The position numbers and the translations under genes are program-made. Of a stretch of 64,000 nt of DNA, positions 23,990 through 35,072 are shown one piece after another (position 1 is the stretch's first letter; each line of letters starts with the position of its first letter). Origin of the DNA: Brevipalpus yothersi (Eukaryota; Arthropoda; Arachnida; Trombidiformes; Tenuipalpidae). The stretch is from contig QZCP01000446.1 of the NCBI GenBank assembly GCA_003956705.1, forward strand, positions 124,001 to 188,000, in the 5' to 3' direction. The notes under the pieces are model-generated. The model was not told the origin of the DNA. It saw nothing but the letters and a program-made list of their open reading frames with translations, and searched no databases.

Positions 23990-24397
23990 TCATTGAGGTT
24001 TGCTTTCCTTTTGCTTACGATTAGCCCCAAGTTTCTGAACATATTCAACAACTTTGTTCTTAATAGCTTCATAATCCTGTTCGAAAGTTTTCGAGTCCAA
24101 GTGAAGAGCGTCAATTTTTTGATATAATTCTTGAACTTTCGTTATATTGTGTCTGCGTCCCCATGTTTCGATTTGGATATGGTTTCTCAAATTCCATTAT
24201 TTCTCAGCAGGAGGAATGATTTCGTATCGAGAAGTTGAATCAAAAATATACTTCTCTAGAATTTTGAGAAAACACTAAACTTTAACTTTTACAGTAACGT
24301 ATTGCTTCAGATGAATTTAGAATACTGTACCTGCATCAATTGAGATAACAAAGATTACTAGTAGAAGGTAGAAAGATAAACCATACTTTGGAAACAT
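23990..24397 (-). pseudogene. Copy A1 of small secreted helical protein, probably frame-disrupted
   Basis: Exon 1 (24331-24397, 67 nt) encodes MFPKYGLSFYLLLVIFVISIDA, a signal peptide identical in length and phase to that of the downstream paralogue A2. The body frame at 23990-24190 (KVQELYQKIDALHLD ... NKVVEYVQKLG) aligns with the A2 body (EFRKKIDDLPPVNNL ... EDEIVDYLKTI). However, the acceptor equivalent to that of A2 (CTGCTGAG near 24205) leads into a different frame with an early stop, and a TAA precedes the body frame. In-frame splicing would need a weak, pyrimidine-poor acceptor at 24130 (GTTCAAG|AA), removing the N-terminal third. The TATA box of A2 is also degenerate here (TATACAAT on the minus strand, 24470-24478). 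A one-base loss is inferred; an intact but shortened product cannot be excluded. Confidence 0.5.
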
Positions 24398-24668
24398 TTT
24401 GAAACAATTTCACTACTAATCGAAATGAAATTTGGACACAAAATACAGTTCAGCATAAGGATAAGCAACATTGTATATCTAATCAAGATGTCCATCTTTC
24501 TCTCTCCTGATCAAGCACGAGCTTTTCCGGCTGAAATGCTGGTCCTCTCAACTTACTAGTAGCAATATGCTCAACGAGTGATCGATGGAAGTTGAGTAAT
24601 ACTTATTATCCACTCAGACCTCATGTGATACGTCAATTTTTAATGATTAATTGATCGGCCGCAAAATA

Positions 24669-25145
24669 TCAAAGGGTGTGCAAGAGAGAAGAGAAATTGC
24701 TTATAAGATGAGTAACATATTTTTCAGCATCAGTAAACATACATGTACTTTGGATGATTTTGCTTCGGAAAGATTTTGAGGATGAGAGAGTCAATAGATT
24801 CAATTTCTGTTCCTCTTGGAGAAACAGTTTAAAATGAATTGATTCACACTGATCTACATGTACATGTACCTGATGGTGAGCTTTGAGTGTTTTGAAAACT
24901 TTTTCTGTCAAAACTGATAATTTTGGATGAGAAGGAGGAATTTTATGATAATTTTCGATCGCAATATCCCACCAAAAAGTTTGATTGAAACATCTTATCT
25001 CAATTAGTTCAGATTGTTCTTCTTGACAGATGAAAATAATAACATAATCAGGCTTTCTTGCTGAGATATTGTGATCAACACGATACATTACTGATTCATC
25101 TTGTTGTCGAGGATTGTCAATTTTTGGTTGAAAAAAAACTATCAT
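24669..25145 (-). CDS. Copy B1: orphan ORF, 158 aa
   Basis: A complete ATG-to-stop frame (start 25145, first residues MIVFFQPKIDNPRQQDE). No signal peptide or TM is seen. It includes KPDYVIIFICQEE, a Trp-rich patch (NQTFWWDIAIENYH) and a His/Val run (AHHQVHVHVDQ). The end of the gene (SSKSFRSKIIQSTCMFTDAE) lies in a tandemly duplicated block; the second copy near 26290-26500 is recognisable at DNA level but broken. An in-frame stop just upstream supports this start or an acceptor near it. Function is unknown. Protein-like composition and duplication argue that it is, or was, a gene. Confidence 0.42.
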   Translation of the reverse strand: MIVFFQPKIDNPRQQDESVMYRVDHNISARKPDYVIIFICQEEQSELIEIRCFNQTFWWDIAIENYHKIPPSHPKLSVLTEKVFKTLKAHHQVHVHVDQCESIHFKLFLQEEQKLNLLTLSSSKSFRSKIIQSTCMFTDAEKYVTHLISNFSSLLHTL

Positions 25146-25539
25146 CAAACTTCAATCATTCACTGGATATTCCCACTTTCTTCCGTATAGTTGAGGCTAT
25201 AATAAGAGAGTATATGATAAACTGGAATCATCTCACATCTCTCCAGTAATGGGTGATACTTTTCGATATGCTACACTATTGAAGCTGATTTAGAAACTCG
25301 TATTGAGTCATTGTCTGTGAAAACGGATAATAATGAGGCCTCATGACAATCTGTAGCTAAGCATTAGCCATACCTCGATGTTCAATAACGAGCTCGATAG
25401 ACTGATGAGGAAGGAAAATTCCTCCGAGAAAAACAACTGACCACTTAATGGGCATCAGTTAAGTTCTCCTATCCTCTGACTGATCTGTGTAAAACTTCAC
25501 AAACTAAACGTATTTTCTTTGTTGATAATATTATTTTCT

Positions 25540-25545
25540 TTTATT
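25540..25545 (-). other. Poly(A) signal (AATAAA on minus)
   Basis: About 90 nt downstream of the stop of copy A2. Confidence 0.45.
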
Positions 25546-25631
25546 GTCATCTTCAGAGAAACATTGATGATCATATCACAATATGATCTGTCTTAGGATC
25601 AATTTTTTTTCCTTATTGAGGAGCAAACTTT

Positions 25632-26025
25632 TCAAACCACATGGATTGTCTTGAGATAATCAACAATCTCATCCTCTATTATTTTGATTTCCAGATCGAA
25701 GAGATTATTGACTGGTGGAAGGTCATCAATTTTTTTTCGAAACTCTTCAGCCTTGGCTTCTTCAAAGCCTTGTCTAGTAGCAAGTTGCTCCAAATCAGCC
25801 TTTAATTCATCTTTTTTTTCACTTGGCGTCAGCTTCCAAGAAGTTCCATGGAACTCACTCATAAGATTTCCCCTTGGAGGCTCTGGAATGATGATGATAG
25901 AAGATGGAAAATAGCTTATTTTAGAATTGAAGTATTGTTATGATTATGGATAAAATACCTGCATTGGTTGATACAGCAAAAATCACCAACAAAAAGAGGA
26001 GAGAAACTTTATTCTTCACAAACAT
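25632..26025 (-). CDS. Copy A2: small secreted helical protein, 105 aa
   Basis: Exon 1 is 25959-26025 and encodes MFVKNKVSLLFLLVIFAVSTNA, a clear signal peptide; exon 2 is 25632-25882. The 76-nt intron (donor GCAG|GTATTT, acceptor ATTCCAG|AGCC) is phase 1. The mature protein (~83 aa, EPPRGNLMSEFHGTSW onward) is strongly charged, with heptad-like helices (KDELKADLEQLATRQGFEE, AKAEEFRKKIDDL, LEIKIIEDEIVDYLKTI) and no cysteine. It resembles a small secreted helical bundle, but I do not recognise a named family; mite group 5/21 allergens have a similar style without motif identity that I can see. A TATA box (GTATAAAATG, 26093-26099) sits ~70 nt upstream. Its upstream neighbour copy and promoter are duplicated at 24.0-24.8 kb. 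Confidence 0.65.
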
Positions 26026-26092
26026 TTTGAAGTAATCTCACAAGCTATCAAAATGAAAACTCAATACATAGTTCGACGATGGTTGAACGACA

Positions 26093-26099
26093 TTTTATA
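26093..26099 (-). promoter_or_regulatory. TATA box of copy A2
   Basis: TATAAAA on the minus strand, about 70 nt upstream of ATG 26025. The equivalent position in copy A1 reads TATACAAT. Confidence 0.6.
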
Positions 26100-26299
26100 C
26101 CCGATCAAGATGCTCATCTTCATCTTTCCTGATCACCCATGAGCTTATTCATCTGAGAGGCTAGTCTTCTCCTAATTCCTAGCTACGCCATACTCAACAT
26201 GTGATCGGAGGAAATTGAGTAATATTTTCATCCACTCACAATGTCAGACCTCATGTCATCCATCGAATCTTCATGATCGGCCGCAAAACATTGAAGCGT

Positions 26300-26560
26300 A
26301 TGATGCACAAGAGAAATATATTGCCCATCTTATGAATAATACAGTATAATAATACATGTATATATTCCGGTATCAGGAAACATACTGTTGATCATTTTTT
26401 CTTCTAGATGATTTCTTTAAAACGATAGTTAATATCATTCAATCATCATAGTTATTAATCAGATGGTTCTAATTATGTTCAGAAAATCCACTCAGTACCA
26501 TCTCTCAACAGAAATTATTTCAACAGTACTTTCACCTCCTAAATTGAAGTGATTGATTCA
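26300..26560 (-). pseudogene. Copy B2: decayed counterpart of ORF B1
   Basis: Minus-strand sequence near 26380-26430 encodes KSSRRKNDQQYVS, corresponding to SSKSFRSKIIQSTCMF of B1. The following bases align to the B1 C-terminus and 3' flank (ACAAGAGAAATATATTGCCC versus the B1 stop region). The frame is interrupted by stops and indels, and no ORF of useful size remains. Confidence 0.4.
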
Positions 26561-29500
26561 TCATTTTCGATAATTTCTTAGTGAGTGGCAATAATATATG
26601 ATTGAACTTTTTATAAATACAATCATGTATTAACAATTTGTCATGAATAAGCTTGATTTTGCATGGTTAACGGTCACGAATATATTCAACTTTGAATTTT
26701 GAGCTTTAATTCACACATTTTTGATCTAAACATTGGTATTTTGATTTATTTCATCTATCAGAAAATCTGGTAAAATCAGTGATCAAAGATGATACAATTA
26801 ATCCAAATTTTCCCACTGAGATAAGGTGGTAAAAAATCATCGAATTTTCCATCGCCTGAAAAATATCAGCTCAGAAATGCATGAATTATTTCGAAGGTCA
26901 TTCATTATATTCATCTAATTTACTCTACGAAAACTGAAAACTGAAAACTCGTAGAAAACTTCTCATCTCATTCTATCTTTCTTTTCTAATTTTCTAGAAA
27001 ACTTTTCCACAAAAAAATGACCATAAAATTCAATTTATAAAATTAATAAAATAAAAAATGAGAAAAAAAAGCATCATTTGAAATAAAATTTCACTAAAAA
27101 TGCGCCTGCGCGATCGGTCTAGCTTACGCTAGAGACATCTACTGGCTGCTCATTCACTTGGCGAAATCGAAAAATGAACTCGAACTGACAGTACAAACTG
27201 AATTGCATTTGCCAAACATTTCGAATACAAGTTCTGATCTGAAATTGTGTTCTCTCAATTCTAATCGATTGTCATCATCCATGAATGTCTTCCAATTTGA
27301 TCGATGCATATAAACATTGGAACCTCTTTGTATCCAATTGTAATTTCGATGTGTACAGATAAATATTTTTACTCAACTTGATTGATTATTTATCGAACGA
27401 AAAGAGAGAGAGACTCATCACACAGCATCGCGCATCATCCTCGAAGCAACCTTGATTTTTGTCTCTTTTCTCGCAAACTGTAGCAATATTGTCGAGTGTT
27501 GAGAGCCCAGGAAACTGAACAAAAATTTTTCTCATTCTCAAATGTTCATCAGATTGTGTCTACTACTACTATTATTGTATCCTTGATTCACTAAGTATGT
27601 GTGTATGGTGGTAGTGAAACATATCATCTATTGAAATTCATTTGCCAAAACATTGCATTGTCACCGATTGTTTGTTGATCAAGAGCGAGAGAGATACATT
27701 TTGGTTTGAAATATACATACACAAGAATACCGTTTCTCATCAATAGCATTTGTACATATTGCTTACAACATTTCGATTACAGTCTTTTTCATTATCATTC
27801 TTGATTCTTATTTCCATTACACTGCATATTTATCTTACTGTGTGCTGTGCAATTGATTGATCTCATCATCATCTTGTCAGTTATATATATATTTATTCAT
27901 CTCGCTTCTGGCGAAGAAAAATATTGTCTACTTCATCAGTCTATCGATCTGGGCTGAAGCGTCTGCCAAAGTGACATAATATTTGATGCATACATCAGCA
28001 TCATCAGAATACATCCAATACGGTATACAGTGATCTTAAAGATAATCATCATCTTTTTTTTATTTCGATTCTTCAATCTCCTGTAATGTTGGGTTTCTCT
28101 ATGAACACTACTACTGCTGATCGCTCACTAACCAATTAAGTGGATATCTCAACCTTACCATCAGCAGTAGAAAGTGTGTGGTTTATCACTATACTGCTTC
28201 CATCATCATTTCAAGTAAGTAGTATTTCAGTAACAGCAGCAGTAGTAAAGTAAAGTTGCTGTTGTTGTTGTTGTTATTGCTTGCAATTTAGTGCCTTAAC
28301 TTTTTTTTATACCTTTTCCATATTTATTTTTTTCAACTAATTGAATGAGAAATATTTTTAATTGAATAGTGTTGATAAATCTTTTCTCTATATGTGCATC
28401 CATACTTTATCCGGCTTATGACCGTGACAGTGAGAATAAGTTGTTGTTGTTGTTGATGTTATTGGGAATGTTGAACGAAAAATGTTCTCATCAACTATAC
28501 TGATCAACGATTTGCCCGCACATTCGAACGAATATATTATGTCTTCCAGTCAATCGTTTACCGTGATGATAATGGTTCTTGATTGTATCTATTTTTTTGT
28601 ATCCGTTACTAGTTTTTATTGCATTTTTTTATCCACCTCTTCACCTTCCTCCACCATTCCATCCGCTTCTTCTTCATCATCTAATCGTTCAAACTTGAGG
28701 CGACATACTCACAGGTGAGATGATAAATCTCATAAAGAAACGGAGTTGATACACTTATTTTCTTATTGATTGGTTGAGCCTCAATATTGGAAAGATGTTA
28801 GAAAAGTTTCAGGCAAAGTTAGATTGTGATTTTATTTGTACTCTATTAACGATGGTTAAAGGGTTGAAATCAACATTTGATGCTGTTGCATTCAGTCTCT
28901 AGATTGGCCATCAATTTTGACACTTCCTCTCTGGCAATTTATCTTCCTCAAATGTTAAAAGTTAGCTCATCACCTTTCAATATTAATGCCTAAACACCAA
29001 TACGCCGTGTGTGTAAACATTGTGGCCAAATTGATTTCGAAAGACATTAGCTTCTGGCTATTTTTCCTTTCTCTCTCTCCACCACAAAGTTCGACTCTGA
29101 TGTATATCAATTAATTTAATCTCTAACTATTTGCCCTCACCCCGTGTATATATGTGGTAGGTGTACAGCATTCGCCATGTTGCCTCGTTGATTGCCACCT
29201 GAAACAATATGCTTTCACGACAACATTTTCCCCTTCTATTTTATCTCTCTCTTTCTTTCTCTCTTTCTCTCTCTCTTTCTGGCTCTCGATTCATTTCGTC
29301 TGCGTGATACTCAGGTTGTTATCCGCTTTCGATGATTTGTTGCTGCTGGTACCGACACTTTCGATTTCTCTTTCTTTTTATCTCTCTTTTTTTCGTGTTG
29401 ACTATCAGTAAGCAATTGGAATCAGTATTTCAACTGTGAAAAAAAGTGTAGATGTAGAACTTGAAACTCATGCATGCAAGGTTTTTTTCCCTCTCTTTCG

Positions 29501-30376
29501 CTCTAAATGAGTTTTGTGTTTGTATGTGAAAATGATCTGATTCTGACATACAGAAAGTGATTTACAAGATCTTTACCAAGAACACATCAGATTGATTACT
29601 TATACTGACCATTGGAGGCTAATGTTCAGCTTACCAAAGCTTACTTACCTCATTCGATGTAAGTCATTGGTCATGGTCTTATCAACATTACGGAACATCT
29701 CTCTGAAAATCGATTCCAATAAGTCTCCAGTATAACTCTACTGCTCATGGTTTTCCCTGGAATTAGATCTTTTTGTTGTTGCTAATTTTCCTCGAAATTT
29801 CTTGTGTTTTTATATGAAGATTTATATCCTCACTTTTGACATGCATGAAAACTTCTATTCACACGATAATTGCACGAAACTTTTCCTTTTTTTCCTTTTC
29901 TTACTTCTCTAGAGATGAGAAATAGACTCGAGTGTATCAAGATTATTAGTTGGAACGATTGTCATGTGGAAAATTTTTCTTTCATGAGCATCGATCATAA
30001 ATGAGAAGATTCTTTCATCCTGAATTAATAACGCATAATTTCGAATGCTTGGTGAATGATCAAATCCAGTCTCCCTGTTATTATTATTACTTACCTATCA
30101 GATGATTTTGAAATTCTTCTCTCTTATCATTTTCTCTTTCCCTATAATGCCATCATCATGATTATTCAGTTTATGATCCCTCTTAAACGATGCTTACTCA
30201 TTCTCTGCTCTTCTTCTTCTTTTGTAGATATTCTGTGGTCTGATCGATTGTCAGACAACACATTAAATGGCAACCCAAACCACCGCAATCAAGGCTATCA
30301 GTTAACCAAAACTAACAGTGTCTGTATGAATCTGTAGTCAAAAGTCAATATCAGAGTCAATTATCAACAGTATAAG
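26561..30376. other. Long region upstream of the NHE8-like gene; probable promoter and 5' UTR
   Basis: Mostly AT-rich and non-coding, with a CpG-containing island at 27101-27140 (NRF1-like site), trinucleotide runs (GTT)n near 28255-28275 and 28440, and a T-rich ORF at 28482-28718 that ends exactly at a strong donor (CACAG|GTGAG, intron from 28715). A matching acceptor (CTTCTTTTGTAG) precedes 30228. A 5' UTR exon ending at 28714 spliced to 30228 is inferred. Confidence 0.4.
27101..27132 (+). promoter_or_regulatory. NRF1-like site with adjoining palindrome
   Basis: TGCGCCTGCGCG differs at one base from the NRF1 consensus YGCGCAYGCGCR and is followed by CTAGCTTACGCTAG (an inverted CTAGC repeat). 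CpGs are otherwise rare here, so this may mark a housekeeping-type promoter, most likely of the NHE8-like gene. Confidence 0.4.
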
Positions 30377-33300
30377 ATGACCGAACAAAGATCATTTTCA
30401 GTGTTACTCTCATTCCATCATGCTTCGTTCATCATCATGTTTGGTTTCCTGCTCTTTTCAAGTTTGACAGCAACTTTAACCACCTCACCTTCAGTCAATG
30501 CTACAGTCAAGTCAAATGGGACGATTCATAGCTCAAGCAGTACCAATAGCACCGGCAACTCAACCCTTACTGTCAAAGAGTACGTTCTGGCTTGTTGAGA
30601 TTCACTATGACATGCCAAAAAGTTTCAGTCACCTTCATTGATCATAATGCTTCCTCGATGACATTCATCAGGAATACGCTTCATAGATAAAATGAAGAGA
30701 GATAGACCCTCACCATATTTTAAAAAAGAAGTGTAGAATATCATTCATGAGTAACGAATCATTTATTTCATGATTCCGTTATTTTTCTTTCTTTTGGCTG
30801 TTCCTGAATAGTGAACTCTACTGATCTCTTTTCCTATCATTTTCATTGATCATATAATGGACTTCCATTTTATTTTCTTTCGTATAGTCCTAATTTGGCT
30901 CCGGTGTCCTTGAATAATGGATCGAAAAATACCGAAAACATTACGCTGACAAACTCGAACACCAGTAGTAATGTTGATCCTTCGAAGGACCAACATTCAA
31001 CTACTACAGGAACTGTCATTTCAACCAAACCAACACCTTCATTGTGAGTGTTCAAGCTGATTTCAAATGGAAAGATACTCTCTATGCTATTCTGTACTCT
31101 GCATCCAAATACTATGAAATTCAATACAAATCAATCAGTCAGCAAAGTTCTCTTGTCTCTCATTAATTTGAATTGCTGCTGCTCTACTTATGTTTATTCA
31201 TAATGGGATAGAATGATTTGCACGATTGTTTGAAGATTGCAATTATTCTATCAATGCTGGTTGATTGCTTTCAATTATTTTCCACCTTGAAATCTCAATT
31301 TCATTCTAAATCTTTCCAGAAATATTAATTCATCGGTGCGAAAAATATTTTCTAATCAATTAATTTATTTTCTCTAGACCATTGGAAACTAAAGGAACAA
31401 CTCCACTGACAACTTCCACTGCTAGTCCTAAGGTGACCACACCAAATGTTACAGAAGCAATAACTAGCAACAGTACTAGTGGTTCCACAACATCCTCCGT
31501 GAACCAGCGATTACCCCAAAAAGGATCTGCTGAGGAAGAGCATCACTCTTCCATGGCAATCTTCTTCGTTCTTTCTGTGATTGGTGAGATTTTTTTTGGA
31601 GCGAATCAATTTGTTTTCACGCAATAACTTATTCAACCTCTTTTTTTACAGTTCTCTGCATTTTCGTGATTCATCTAATACTTCAAACAAGAATTCAGTT
31701 CATTCCTGAGAGTCTTGCTGTTGTTCTTCTTGGAGCCGGCATTGGCTTTGCTACCAAATATATTTCCAGTCAGAATCTTGGTGATTGGCAAAGAGAAGAA
31801 ATGTTCAATCCAACCACTTTTTTCCTTCTACTTTTACCTCCAATCATGTATGAATCAGGATACAATCTTCATAAAGGGAATTTCTTCCAAAATATTGGCT
31901 CAATTCTCGTTTTTGCTATTGTTGGAACCACCATATCTGCTCTAGTCATTGGAGGTGGTATTTATCTATTAGGTCTTGTAAGTTGAGCAAGCTCCCATGA
32001 AGAGTGGTGAATATGATTATTCAATTTTTTTCCTCTTTCTTTTTTAGATCAATGTTGTTTACTATCTCTCCTTCAGTGAGAGTTTCGCATTTGGTTCGTT
32101 AATTTCTGCTGTTGATCCTGTTGCAACGCTCGCCATTTTTCATGCCCTCGATATCGACCCTGTACTCAACATGTTGGTCTTTGGTGAGAGTATTTTAAAC
32201 GATGCTGTATCTATCGTTTTGGCGACTACTGCACTCGAATCTGGAGCTGATTCGGGTGTTGCTCTCTCAACTGCTGGGAGGGTTATGAACGCTGTTGGTC
32301 GTTTTTTTGTTGTATTTTTCGGTTCAGCAGCTATTGGAGCTGCATTTGCATTTGCAGCCGCTCTTATTTTTAAATATATTGATCTTCGAAAAAATCCTAG
32401 TCTCGAATTTGGAATGATGCTGGCATTTATTTACGCACCATATGGCTTGGCGGAAGGAGTCCATCTTTCTGGTTAGATGGCATTTTTATTTTTCTCTACG
32501 TTATTCTAATTCTATTTCTCACGAATCGAATCTAATGTTCACACTACTCTTATGAATAGGAATTATGGCCATTCTGTTCAATGGAATTGTGATGTCTCAT
32601 TACGCCCATTACAATTTGTCACCAGTCACCCAGATCACTATGCAGCAGACTCTACGGACTCTTGCATTCATTGCAGGTTGGTTGAATCTTCTTTCAATGA
32701 TAATTCATGCATTGAGATTCTAACATGAAAGTATTTTGTTTGGATATTATCCAAGAATCTATCCTAGTTAAATAGCCTGTAGCTTTGCTGTGAACTAGTG
32801 TATCTGTTGTATCTTCTTGAAATGCTACCATTCAACTTCCTCTTTTACAGAAACCTGCGTGTTTGCTTATCTTGGACTGGCTTTATTCAGCTTTCCGCTA
32901 CTATTGAAGCCATCTTTCATCATATCCGCTGTAATATTGTGCTTGTTGGGCAGAGCGGCAAATATTTACCCACTATCATGCTTATGTAACAAATTCCGTG
33001 AACACAAGATCTCAAAGAGAATGATGTTCGTAATGTGGTTCAGTGGACTCCGAGGAGCGGTTGCATACGCAGTGGCTCTGCATTTAGAGATAGAAAATGA
33101 AAAGAAAAGAGTAATAGTCACAACCACCTTGATAACTGTTCTATTCACAATCATATTTTTGGGTGGCTTGACGATGCCATTGATGAAAGTGAGTTCTCAT
33201 CTTTTGTACTTTCATGAGCCCATTTTTTCTAACTGATTTGAAATTTTTCTAGTTCCTAAAGGCCGATAAATTGTATGTAAGTCGTAGGGGAGGAAGGAAA

Positions 33301-33790
33301 AATGGTCCCAAAAGAATTACTCTGAGCAAAACCAAAGAAATGGTATGAACTTGATTATTATTTCGAATTTAAATTGCTTCCTAACCTTTTCTTGAGGTTC
33401 AGATAATTGATTTAACTAATTTTTTTTCTTGTTAGGGCCAAACAATCGAAACTGATCCTTTCGCTGACTTAACTGAAGATGAGATTGACAGTAACTTTTT
33501 GCGAAACAATCTGAGCGGTTTCGTAAAGCTGGATGTCAGATATTTGATTCCTTTTTTCACTCGAAGATTTACTGAACAAGTAAGTTCGAATCTTCAATCA
33601 ATTTTTTAAACTAATTTTTTTCGTTTGAGCTAACATTTATCTCAATTCTATCCTGCAGGAAGTTAAAGATTGCCGGTCCCAGATGAGTGATCTAACTAAT
33701 CGCTGGTATCAAGCTGTAAGGAGGCCGTCTGTGAATGAAGACGATGAAGGAGATAATCACATCAGCCATTGCACGAGAATTGATTCATAG
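30377..33790 (+). CDS. NHE8: Na+/H+ exchanger, NHE8 (SLC9A8) type, 711 aa
   Basis: Ten coding exons: 30377-30579, 30888-31043, 31378-31583, 31652-31977, 32048-32471, 32560-32676, 32851-33188, 33253-33342, 33436-33579 and 33659-33790. All are GT-AG and sum to 712 codons. Residues 1-~35 form a signal-peptide-like segment. Residues ~35-175 are Ser/Thr/Asn-rich with many N-x-S/T sites (mucin-like). TMs follow from ~178. Family hallmarks: FLLLLPPIMYESGYNLHKGN, FFQNIGSILVFAIVGTT, SAVDPVATLAIFHALDIDP (Asp320), VFGESILNDAVSIVL (Asn348-Asp349, the electroneutral exchanger ND pair) and WFSGLRGAVAYAVAL. NHE8 members exchange Na+ or K+ for H+ in Golgi, endosomal or apical membranes. The long glycosylated N-terminus is larger than in vertebrate NHE8. 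The cytosolic tail is short (FADLTEDEIDSN onward). Confidence 0.93.
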
Positions 33791-35072
33791 ATAAATATCA
33801 CGATGTGTTCGAAGAATTTCATGGAGAATCTCCATCTCTCAAGCCAAATGATGGCTTTAATTGAGATTTTTTGTTCTGAACTTCGATCTCTACTCGTTTA
33901 TTTGGAGTCCATCACTTCAATTTTTGTTTTGAAAATTTTTTAAAATTAGCACTCCTAAAATGCTCTTAATGGTCCAAACATCTTAATTTTTGGGTCTGGG
34001 GGCAACTTTGTTCCTAATTCAATCAATTTTTTCTGTAAAATATCTTACCATTGATTCTCAAGAATTTGATTCAATCAACTATTTCTAAGTCAACTACAGT
34101 GTTGTTCATTCGGGAAAAAATTTCGCGAATCAATGGCCAGACTTTTTTATGAGCTGCTAGCTCAGTCTAATATGCATGTGAAAATCGTTTGAGGTAGATC
34201 GATAATTTTCTCATACCATGCTGGCTCATGGATCATTGAACTCAGTCGCTTTTTTCCATAATTCTGTGTAATCTCATTACATTCTACATCTTTGATCATG
34301 CAAAAATGCAGATGCAACTCAAGACTACAGATAAGATTTGCTCTTGTCTATTCAGTGGTAAAAGATTGAGCAAACACATAATAATGTCAAGAAAGATTCA
34401 ATAGTTGATCATTTAGTGGACAAAAAAGATTCACCAAACACACAAACACACAGTTATGATTGATTGTCTATAGCATCTCTCTCATATCGATCGATGTCCA
34501 CACATAACTACCTGTTACTCACCCATGAGTCACTTGCCTGGACAAATTGTTATTCCACTTTTCTTCTATTTCAATAGTGATCCCAAACACACACACAAAT
34601 CATGGGAACCTCTTGTGTTAAGTGTGTCCATTTTTCGATCGATGGTTAAGCGTCTCTCTTGCACACACACACTTTCTCTCTACTTCTCTCTCTTTATTCT
34701 TCTTCCTCTTCCTTCAATATGGTATACTTTCTTTTGAGAAATCCAGGAAGAGAACTTAGTTACCAACAGGTAGCCTTTCACACTGGTCTATTGCTGGCCA
34801 TCCATTGTTGACAAATGATTTTTTTTCTTTCTTTCCCGAATAATGATAAGATTTTGGACCAGCCCCGAAAAAGAAAGGTCGATGAACACTAGAGTAAGTC
34901 TAGGAGAGGAGAAAGAGAGTCGAATAAAGTGACTGTTTAGAGGCCATTGAATGGACATTCACTCTTGAGTATTCCCAGTATTCACACTAGTTGTAATAGG
35001 GAAGAGTTTCATTTTCAATTTAAAGTGTTAATTTGAAATCACATTAGGATTGATTTCATTAATAGTCCCAAA
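33791..35072. other. Intergenic region
   Basis: 3' flank of the NHE8-like gene and upstream region of the DEG/ENaC gene. No coding signal beyond small chance ORFs; short CA-rich stretches near 34435-34450 and 34660. Confidence 0.5.

Larger units (their letters stand above)
24200..26500. repeat. Tandem duplication of a two-gene block
   Basis: Segment ~24200-24780 matches ~25880-26440. Shared anchors include GATCGGCCGCAAAA (24653 and 26275), TCAGACCTCATGT, AATCAAGATG / GATCAAGATG next to the TATA position, CCTGATCA followed by GAGCTT, and a 67-nt signal-peptide exon in both. Similarity continues into the end of ORF B1 and its broken counterpart. Spacing of the copies is about 1.6 kb. Confidence 0.75.
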
